Below, piece by piece: positions 1 to 5,459 of a stretch of DNA of 5,459 nt; the first letter of the stretch is position 1, and each line of letters opens with the position of its first letter. The stretch comes from Burkholderiaceae bacterium (GTDB lineage: Bacteria; Pseudomonadota; Gammaproteobacteria; Burkholderiales; Burkholderiaceae_C): NCBI GenBank assembly GCA_013693755.1, contig CP059256.1, positions 679,188-684,646 on the forward strand, given 5' to 3'. A program made the translations under genes and the position numbers. Below the pieces are notes generated by a model that saw nothing but the letters and a program-made list of their open reading frames with translations, did not search any database and was not told the origin of the DNA.

Positions 1-618
1 CTCGATGGGTTCGCCCATGTTATAGCCGTAGGGCAGCGCCCAGACCGCCACCCCGGCATTGCGCGCGGTGGCCACGTCGATGGACGAGTCGCCCACGAAG
101 AGCGCGCGCTCGGCCGGCACCGACCACTGCGCCATGCAGGCATGGATGGCGGCGGGGTTGGGCTTCTTGACCGGCAGCGTGTCGCCGCTGATGACGCGGT
201 CGAAGAAGGGCCCCAGCGCGTGCGCGTCGATCACGGTCTGGGTGTAGCGGCCTTCCTTGTTGGTGACCACCGCCAGGCGCACGCCGCGCTCGCGCAGCTC
301 GGCCAGCACCTCGCGCACATGCGGGTACAGGTGGCTGCGGGTGCCGCAGCGCGCCTGGTAGTGCTTGCCGAACTCGGCCTCGATGAGCTTGAACGCATCG
401 GACTTGCGCACCGTGTCGGTCGTGGTGTTGCCGGTGAAGGCCAGGGCCTGGATGAGCAGCTCGCGCGTGCCGTGACCGATCCAGTCGTTGACCTGCTGCT
501 GGCTCACCGTGGGCAGGTCGAACTGGGTGAGCGTGTCGTTGACGGCGTCACAGATCTCGGGGGCGGTCTCGATCAGCGTGCCGTCGAGGTCGAACAGAAT
601 CAGGTCGTAGCGGCGCAT
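1..618 (-). CDS. cbbZ: Phosphoglycolate phosphatase, HAD family (3'-truncated by window edge)
   Basis: This gene hydrolyses 2-phosphoglycolate, the by-product of RuBisCO oxygenation, to glycolate in the cytoplasm. Translation from the ATG at 618-616 gives 206 residues without a stop and runs off the window at position 1. The HAD motifs are all visible: motif I DLDGT at residues 10-14 (nucleophile D10, acid/base D12), motif II at T119 in VVTNK, motif III lysine around 151-152 in VKKPNP, and motif IV GDSSID at 176-181 (D177, D181). The helical cap region lies between motifs I and II. The family is usually about 220-235 residues, so only a short C-terminal tail should be missing. The start lies 23 nt after the cbbT stop and has no strong Shine-Dalgarno, so translation is probably coupled to cbbT. 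A housekeeping gph is biochemically equivalent; the position after transketolase favours the name cbbZ. The visible frame is unbroken. Confidence 0.93.
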   Translation of the reverse strand, partial: MRRYDLILFDLDGTLIETAPEICDAVNDTLTQFDLPTVSQQQVNDWIGHGTRELLIQALAFTGNTTTDTVRKSDAFKLIEAEFGKHYQARCGTRSHLYPHVREVLAELRERGVRLAVVTNKEGRYTQTVIDAHALGPFFDRVISGDTLPVKKPNPAAIHACMAQWSVPAERALFVGDSSIDVATARNAGVAVWALPYGYNMGEPIE

Positions 619-641
619 GGTGTGTGGGGACGCTTCGCGGT

Positions 642-2720
642 TCAATGGCTCGAGGGCACGATGTGCTCGGGCAGGGCCGGCTCGTTGCGGTGCGCGGCGC
701 GGTGCACCAGGGTGCGCACGGCCTCGACGACGCGCTCGGCGGTGATCCCGAAGTGCTTGTACAGCTCGGGCGCGGGCGCCGATTCGCCGAACGTGCTCAT
801 GCCGATCACGATGCCGTTGCGGCCCACGTACTTGCGCCAGAAGTCCGGGTGCGCGGCTTCGACGGCGACTGCGGGCAGCGCCATCGGCAGCACCTTGTCC
901 TGGTAGGCCTCGGGCTGGCGGTCGAACAGGTTGGTGCAGGGCATGGAGACGACGCGCGTCGGGATGCCCTGCGCCTTGAGCTGCTCGTGCGCGGCCATGG
1001 CGATGGAGGTCTCGGAGCCGGTGGCCAGAATCACCGCCTGCGCGCCCGGCGCCTCGGCCAGCACATAGCCGCCACGGCGGATGCCTTCGACCATGGACAG
1101 CTCGGTCAGGCGCGGCAGGTTCTGCCGCGAGAGGGCCAGGGCGCTCGGGCCGTCCTGGCGCTCGACGGCGCAGGCCCAGGCCACGGCGGTTTCCAGCGCG
1201 TCAGCTGGGCGCCAGACATCCAGACCCGGGATGATGCGCAGCGAGGGCACGTGCTCGATGGACTGGTGCGTCGGGCCGTCTTCACCCAGGCCGATGGAGT
1301 CGTGGGTGAACACGTGGATGACGCGCTGCTTCATCAGCGCGGCCATGCGCACGGCGTTGCGCGAGTAGTCGCTGAAGGTCAGGAAGGTGCCGCCGTAGGG
1401 GATGTAGCCGCCGTGCAGCGCCATGCCGTTCATGATGGCGGCCATGCCGAACTCGCGCACGCCGTAGGACAGGTGGTTGCCCCAGGTGTCGCGGCCGGCC
1501 TTCACGCAGCCCTTGAAGTTGGTGAGGTTGGAGCCGGTCAGGTCGGCGCTGCCGCCGAAGAACTCGGGCGTGAGCGGGGCGATGAGTCCAGCGCGTTCTG
1601 GCTGGCCTTGCGGGTGGCGACGGCCTCGGGACGCGCGGCGACGGTCTCGAACACGGCGGCGATGCGGTCACGGTAGTCGGTGCTGAGCAGGCCGGCCATG
1701 CGGCGCTCGAACTCCGCGGCCTCGAGCGGGTACTGGGCGCGGTAGGCCTCGAAGCGCTCGCGCCAGGCGGCCTCGGCGGCGCGGCCGCGCTCACGCGCAT
1801 CCCACGCGGCGCGCAGGTGTTCGGGCACCTCGAAGGGCGCGGCCGTCCAGCCCAGGGCTTCGCGGGTGGCGGCCACTTCGGCGGCCCCAGGGCGGCGCCG
1901 TGCACGTCGTGCGTGCCGGCCTTGTTGGGCGAGCCCATGCCGATGACGGTCTTGCAGCAGATCAGCGTGGGCTTGCCGTCGGGGCGCAGAGCCTGCGTGC
2001 GCGCGGCGCGGATGGCGGCGTCGACGGCGGCGGTGTCGTGGCCATCGACGGCGCGGATGACGTTCCAGCCGTAGGCTTCGAAGCGCTTGGGCGTGTCGTC
2101 GGTGAACCAGCCTTCGACGTGGCCGTCGATGGAGATGCCGTTGTCGTCGTAGAAGGCGATGAGCTTGGACAGGCGCAGCGTGCCCGCGAGCGAGCAGGCT
2201 TCGTGGCTGATGCCTTCCATCATGCAGCCGTCACCGAGGAACACGTAGGTGAAGTGGTCGACGATGTCGTAGCTGACGCCCTCTTCCTCGCGATTGAACT
2301 CCATGGCCAGGAGCTTCTCGGTCAGCGCCATGCCCACGGCGTTGGCGATGCCCTGGCCCAGCGGGCCGGTGGTGGTTTCCACGCCGGGGGTGATGCCGAC
2401 TTCGGGGTGGCCCGGCGTCTTGCTGTGCAGCTGGCGGAAGGCCTTGAGCTCGTCCATCGGCAGGTCGTAGCCGGTGAGGTGCAACAGCGCGTAGATCAGC
2501 ATGGAGCCGTGGCCGTTGGACAGCACGAAGCGGTCGCGGTCGGGCCACAGCGGGTTGCCGGGGTTGTGCTTGAGGTGGCGGTTCCACAGCACTTCGGCAA
2601 TTTCGGCCATGCCCATGGGGGCGCCGGGGTGGCCGGATTTGGCTTTCTCCACCGCGTCGACGGAGAGCATGCGGATGGCGTTGGCCATCTCGCGGGCGAG
2701 TTCGGGGTCGGGGTCGTCAT
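642..2720 (-). CDS. cbbT: Transketolase, with three apparent -1 frame breaks
   Basis: Thiamine-diphosphate enzyme moving two-carbon ketol units between sugar phosphates in the regeneration phase of the Calvin cycle. Three collinear reading frames join into one full-length protein of about 693 residues, a normal transketolase size. Seen in order (restored numbering): [12 protein letters not shown] with H31, NGHGSM with H71, HSKTPGHPE with H105, GPLGQG, the ThDP motif from GDG at about 163 to N at about 194, [10 protein letters not shown], then [10 protein letters not shown], the catalytic glutamate in [29 protein letters not shown] and LSRQNLPR. Frame breaks lie near 2704-2713, 1885-1888 and 1584-1588; each is repaired by one extra base. 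I chose the ATG at 2720-2718 because AGGA lies 9 nt upstream and the next in-frame ATG at 2688 would drop the usual [12 protein letters not shown] leader. It begins 26 nt after the cbbP stop. As deposited no single frame gives a working enzyme; sequencing error is the likelier cause. Confidence 0.93.
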
Positions 2721-2726
2721 CACTCG

Positions 2727-2739
2727 GTTTCCTGGAAAC
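2727..2739. other. 13-bp dyad overlapping the cbbT ribosome binding site
   Basis: GTTTCC and GGAAAC are perfect inverted repeats separated by one base, in the 26-nt gap between cbbP and cbbT. In RNA only a small GUUU/AAAC stem with a 5-nt loop can form, which would place the Shine-Dalgarno bases in the loop and the stem. Repeats of this size occur by chance about once or more per window of this length, so any function is speculative. Confidence 0.25.
2730..2733 (-). promoter_or_regulatory. Ribosome binding site of cbbT
   Basis: AGGA on the minus strand ends 9 nt before the ATG at 2720-2718. No comparable site precedes the ATG at 2688. This supports the longer N-terminus, which then requires one extra C in one of the two C4 runs shortly after the start. 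The site lies inside the dyad at 2727-2739. Confidence 0.55.
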
Positions 2740-2746
2740 AATGGGT

Positions 2747-3630
2747 TCAGCCCTGGCCCAGCGCGCGCTTGCGGCGCTCCATCATGCGCCAGATGAAGGG
2801 GGTGAAGATGAGCTGCATCGAGAGCTCCATCTTGCCGCCGGGCACGACGATGGTGTTGGCGCGGCTCATCCACGAGCCGTTGATCATGTTGAGCAGGTAC
2901 TGGAAGTCGATGCCCTTGGGGTTGGCGAAGCGGATGACCACCATGCTCTCGTCGGCGCTGGGGATGTCGCGGGCGATGAAGGGGTTGGAGGTGTCCACCA
3001 CCGGCACGCGCTGGAAGTTCACGTGCGTGAGGCCGAACTGCGGCACGATGTAGTTCACATAGTCGGGCATGCGGCGCAGGATGGTGTCGACCACCGCCTC
3101 CTGGCTGTAGCCGCGCTGGGTCTTGTCGCGGATGAGCTTCTGGATCCACTCGAGGTTGATCGAGGGCACCACGCCAATGAGCAGGTCGGGGTACTGGGCC
3201 ACGTTGACGGTCTCGGTCTTGACCGCGCCGTGCAGGCCTTCGTAGAACAACAGGTCGGTGCCGGCGGGAATGTCTTCCCACGGCGTGAAGGTGCCGGGCT
3301 CCTGCTTGTAGGGGCAGCTTCCTCGGCGTTGTGCAGGTACTTGCGGCACTTGCCGGTGCCGTCGGTGGCGTACTGGCGGAACAGGTTTTCGATCTCGGGG
3401 AACAGGTTGCCCTCTTCACCGAAGTGGCTGAAGTGGCGGTTGCCCTTGGCTTCCTCTTCGGCCATGCGCTGCTTCATGGCCTTGCGGTCGTAGCGGTGGA
3501 AGCTGTCGCCCTCGATGACGGCGGCCTTCAGACCCTCGCGGCGAAAGATGTTCTGGAAGGTGCGCGTGACGGTCGAAGTGCCCGCGCCGGAGGAACCGGT
3601 GATGGCAATGATGGGGTGGCGTTCGGACAT
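2747..3630 (-). CDS. cbbP: Phosphoribulokinase (bacterial class I), with one apparent -1 frame break
   Basis: Phosphorylates ribulose 5-phosphate with ATP to ribulose 1,5-bisphosphate, the RuBisCO substrate; it is diagnostic for the Calvin cycle. From ATG 3630-3628 the protein has a P-loop GSSGAGTS at residues 12-19 and the substrate and catalytic cluster D42, H45, R49. After restoring one base at 3311-3314 (residues 106-108) it continues with E131 in FYEGLHG, K165, R168, D169 and R173. These positions coincide with the residue numbers I recall for the Rhodobacter sphaeroides enzyme, which strongly supports both the start and the repaired frame. Restored length is 294 residues, typical of octameric bacterial PRKs of about 290. 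A good GGAGG sits 4 nt before the ATG. The C-terminus ends about 26 nt before cbbT. Bacterial PRKs of this class are usually activated by NADH, a family property not visible here. Without the repair, the frame from the true start continues out of phase to a stop near 3055. Confidence 0.94.
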
Positions 3631-3634
3631 AAGG

Positions 3635-3639
3635 CCTCC
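3635..3639 (-). promoter_or_regulatory. Ribosome binding site of cbbP
   Basis: On the minus strand GGAGG is followed by CCTT and then the cbbP ATG at 3630. It is the strongest Shine-Dalgarno match in the window and fixes the start at MSERHP rather than the upstream in-frame ATG at 3681-3679. cbbP is also the gene with the longest upstream gap (96 nt), so it probably has independent rather than coupled initiation. Confidence 0.75.
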
Positions 3640-3665
3640 AACAAGGGAAATGTGAAACTTTCTGC

Positions 3666-3696
3666 CGTTACCCCAGCGCAAACCGGCGAGGTAACG
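3666..3696 (-). other. Intercistronic stem-loop between cbbF and cbbP
   Basis: In the 96-nt gap the minus-strand transcript reads CGTTACC at 3696-3690 and GGTAACG at 3672-3666, a perfect 7-bp inverted repeat. Allowing two G-U pairs, the stem grows to 10 bp (3696-3687 with 3675-3666) around an 11-nt loop. No U-run follows directly, so it is not a clear intrinsic terminator. It could stabilise or process the polycistronic mRNA, or be incidental. No further gene is seen in this gap. Confidence 0.35.
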
Positions 3697-3726
3697 CTAT
3701 CAATTCAGTAGTTGACCACCCGCCGC

Positions 3727-4821
3727 TCAGTCGCGGAACAGGGAGCGCTCGGCGAACAGGGGTTGTCGTCCTTGAAGGCGACGGGCTCGCGGTGGTAGCG
3801 CTCGATGCGCTCGACCTCGTTCTTGCTGCCGAACACCAGGCCGATGCGCTGGTGCAGCGACGTGGGCTGAACGGTGAGCATGGGCTCGCGGCCGGTGCTG
3901 GCGCGGCCGCCGGCCTGCTCCATGATCATGCCGATGGGGTTGGCCTCGTACAGCAGGCGCAGGCGGCCGGGCTTGCTCGGGTCGCTTGGTGTCGCGCGGG
4001 TACATGAACACGCCGCCGCGCATGAGGATGCGGTGCGCCTCGGCCACCATGGAGGCGATCCAGCGCATGTTGAAGTCCTTGCCGCGCGGGCCGGTCTTGC
4101 CGGCCAGGCATTCGTCCACATAGCGCTTGACGGGCGGCTCCCAGAAGCGCGAGTTCGAGGCGTTGATGGCGAATTCCTGCGTGTCCTCAGGCACCTTGAG
4201 GTTCGGATGCGTGAGCATGAACTGGCCCAGGTTCGGGTCCAGCGTGAAGCCGGCCACGCCGTTTCCCACCGTCAGCACGAGCATGGTGGTGGGTCCGTAG
4301 AGCGCATAGCCGGCGGCGAGCTGATGCGTGCCGGGCTGCAGGAAGTCGGCCTCGACCACGTCGCGGCCGGAGTCGATCACGTCCTGGGGCGCGCGCAGGA
4401 TGGAGAAGATCGAACCCACGGTGACGTTGACGTCGATGTTGCTCGAGCCATCGAGCGGGTCGAACACCAGCATGTACTTGCCGCGCTGGTAGGTGGCGGG
4501 GATCTGGTAGGGATGGTCCATCTCCTCCGACGCCATGCCGGCGAGGTGGCCGCTCCACTCGGTCATCTGGGTGAAGTACTCGTTGCTGATGACGTCGAGC
4601 TTCTTCTGCACCTCGCCCTGCACGTTCACGCCGGTGGCCACGTCGGCCGCCGGGTTGCCCAGCACGCCGCCGAGCTCGCCGAACGCCACCGACCGCGCAA
4701 TCGCCTTGCAGGCCAGCGCCACGTCGAGCAGCAAGGCGTTGAAGTCACCGCTGGCGCTGGGGTAGCGACGGCGTTGTTCGATCAGGTATTGCGTGAGCGT
4801 GAAGCGGCGGCGCGTGGTCAT
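3727..4821 (-). CDS. cbbF: Class I fructose-1,6-bisphosphatase, with compensating +1/-1 frame breaks
   Basis: Dephosphorylates fructose 1,6-bisphosphate to fructose 6-phosphate in the Calvin cycle and gluconeogenesis; cytoplasmic and Mg-dependent in this family. From ATG 4821-4819 the protein shows metal ligands E99-E100 in SEEMDHP and the signature [11 protein letters not shown] at 120-130 (D121, L123, D124), then [38 protein letters not shown] and [28 protein letters not shown]. Just after this the conserved protein switches frame at about 3984 (one extra base), continues as [16 protein letters not shown] through [22 protein letters not shown], and switches back at 3759-3762 (one missing base) to end [10 protein letters not shown]. 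The total stays 364 residues because the two events cancel; class I enzymes of this group are about 335-360. Some cbbF products also act on sedoheptulose bisphosphate, which cannot be decided here. The start is 39 nt after cbbE, with only a weak GAGAA upstream. Confidence 0.94.
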   Translation of the reverse strand: MTTRRRFTLTQYLIEQRRRYPSASGDFNALLLDVALACKAIARSVAFGELGGVLGNPAADVATGVNVQGEVQKKLDVISNEYFTQMTEWSGHLAGMASEEMDHPYQIPATYQRGKYMLVFDPLDGSSNIDVNVTVGSIFSILRAPQDVIDSGRDVVEADFLQPGTHQLAAGYALYGPTTMLVLTVGNGVAGFTLDPNLGQFMLTHPNLKVPEDTQEFAINASNSRFWEPPVKRYVDECLAGKTGPRGKDFNMRWIASMVAEAHRILMRGGVFMYPRDTKRPEQARPPAPAVRGQPHRHDHGAGRRPRQHRPRAHAHRSAHVAAPAHRPGVRQQERGRAHRALPPRARRLQGRQPLFAERSLFRD

Positions 4822-4860
4822 GTCGGGGTTCTCGGGTGCGGTCAGGGAAAGGAACGGAGG

Positions 4861-5459
4861 TCAGCGGGCCGCTGCGGCGTCGCGCAGCGCTTTCATCACG
4901 CCACGGTAGCCGCCGTCGGCGTCGGGCGCGCCGAAGACGGCGCTGCCCGCCACGCAGGTGTCGGCGCCGGCGGCGACGATGCGCGCGATGTTGTCCACCT
5001 TCACGCCGCCATCGACCTCGAGCCAGATCGGCTGGCCGCCAGCGGCCATGTGGGCGTCGATGCGCGCACGCGCGGCGGCGAGCTTGGGCAAGGTGGCCTC
5101 GATGAACTTCTGGCCGCCAAAGCCCGGGTTCACGCTCATGAGCAGCACGATGTCGAGCTTGTCCATGACGTGGTCGAGCCAGTCCAGCGGCGTGGCCGGG
5201 TTGAACACCAGGCCGGCCTTGCAGCCGTGGTCGCGGATCAGCGCCAGCGTGCGGTCCACGTGGCGGCTGGCCTCGGGGTGGAAGGTGATGATGTTGGCAC
5301 CGGCCTTGGCGAACATGGGCACCAGCGCATCCACCGGCTCGACCATCAGGTGCACGTCGATGCCGATCTTCACGTGCGGGCGGATCGCCTCGCACACCAG
5401 CGGGCCGATGGTGAGGTTGGGCACGTAATGGTTGTCCATCACGTCGAAATGCACCAGGT
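4861..5459 (-). CDS. cbbE: Ribulose-phosphate 3-epimerase (5'-truncated by window edge)
   Basis: Interconverts ribulose 5-phosphate and xylulose 5-phosphate, feeding transketolase-derived pentoses to phosphoribulokinase. The frame is open to the window edge; roughly the first 30 residues, with the usual first strand of the (beta/alpha)8 barrel, lie outside. The GTG at 5454-5452 is not the start: it encodes the hydrophobic residue just before the conserved [12 protein letters not shown]. Visible family motifs, numbered from that valine, are H2 and D4 (metal ligands), M6, HLMVEP with H35 (metal ligand), [11 protein letters not shown] at 107-117, VDGGVK with D148 (metal and catalytic aspartate) and the phosphate-binding AGSAVFG near the C-terminus. 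The visible part is 198 residues and ends DAAAAR, as expected for a protein of about 230. No frame break is seen. It precedes cbbF by 39 nt. A housekeeping rpe would look the same; operon context favours cbbE. Confidence 0.94.
   Translation of the reverse strand, partial: LVHFDVMDNHYVPNLTIGPLVCEAIRPHVKIGIDVHLMVEPVDALVPMFAKAGANIITFHPEASRHVDRTLALIRDHGCKAGLVFNPATPLDWLDHVMDKLDIVLLMSVNPGFGGQKFIEATLPKLAAARARIDAHMAAGGQPIWLEVDGGVKVDNIARIVAAGADTCVAGSAVFGAPDADGGYRGVMKALRDAAAAR

Noticed and set aside
142..906. Plus-strand open frame of 254 codons
   Set aside because: Antisense to cbbZ and the cbbT 3' end; the minus strand shows all HAD motifs.
624..1676. Long plus-strand open frame of 350 codons
   Set aside because: Antisense to cbbT; rich in Gly, Ala, Arg, His and Val as expected from the complement of GC-rich codons, with no recognisable motif. 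The minus strand carries clear transketolase here.
1900..2796. Plus-strand open frame of 298 codons
   Set aside because: Antisense shadow of the conserved N-terminal half of cbbT; low-complexity composition and no family features.
3311..3314. Programmed ribosomal frameshifting in cbbP, cbbF or cbbT
   Set aside because: The breaks are in three unrelated genes, with no consistent slippery heptamer or downstream structure recognised, and no such mechanism is known for these families; indel error explains all of them.
2501..3493. Plus-strand open frame of 330 codons
   Set aside because: Antisense to cbbP and the start of cbbT, with no recognisable motif.
3631..3681. Upstream in-frame start for cbbP at ATG 3681-3679
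   Set aside because: Would add 17 non-conserved residues across the stem-loop; the GGAGG site and the residue numbering D42/H45/R49/E131 fit the start at 3630.
3666..3696. Intrinsic terminator after cbbF
   Set aside because: The stem is imperfect and lacks a following U-run in the transcript direction; cbbP continues on the same strand.
4745..5395. Minus-strand open frame of 216 codons overlapping cbbE
   Set aside because: Out-of-frame shadow of the epimerase, Arg/His/Pro-rich; its tail crosses into the cbbF start.
5452..5454. GTG as start of cbbE
   Set aside because: It lies inside the conserved strand before HFDVMD; the frame is open to the window edge, so the true start is outside.

Overview
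This window looks like one stretch of a chromosomally organised Calvin-Benson-Bassham (cbb) operon from a GC-rich betaproteobacterium. The base composition is roughly two-thirds G+C by eye, and codon third positions are strongly G/C biased. The protein sequences resemble those of Burkholderiales, most likely a Comamonadaceae-type or similar autotroph or mixotroph. That placement is inferred from protein character and gene order, not from a search. All genes lie on the minus strand, so transcription runs from high to low coordinates.

In transcription order the window holds five genes: cbbE (ribulose-5-phosphate 3-epimerase, 5' end cut by the window edge, 5459 to 4861), cbbF (class I fructose-1,6-bisphosphatase, 4821 to 3727), cbbP (phosphoribulokinase, 3630 to 2747), cbbT (transketolase, 2720 to 642) and cbbZ (phosphoglycolate phosphatase, 3' end cut at position 1, from 618). 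The order E-F-P-T-Z matches the well-known Cupriavidus-type cbb operon, where these genes sit between the RuBisCO genes and cbbG/K/A. Gaps are short (39, 96, 26 and 23 nt), which fits a single transcript. There is no gene-free stretch longer than about 100 nt.

Together the products run the regeneration arm of the Calvin cycle. CbbF and CbbT process hexose and triose phosphates, CbbE and CbbP turn pentose phosphates into ribulose-1,5-bisphosphate, and CbbZ clears the 2-phosphoglycolate made when RuBisCO reacts with oxygen. No RuBisCO subunit, cbbR, cbbX or carboxysome gene is inside the window.

The most notable property is sequence integrity. The reading frames of cbbF, cbbP and cbbT are broken by six apparent one-base events, four of them at G4/C4 runs where a run of five would restore the conserved protein. 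No catalytic residue is lost and no in-frame nonsense substitution is seen, so sequencing or assembly error is more likely than real gene decay. In cbbF a +1 and a -1 event compensate, so a naive gene call looks intact but carries about 75 wrong residues. I found no undescribed biological system here; the window is an ordinary metabolic operon with sequence-quality problems and two minor intercistronic dyad structures.
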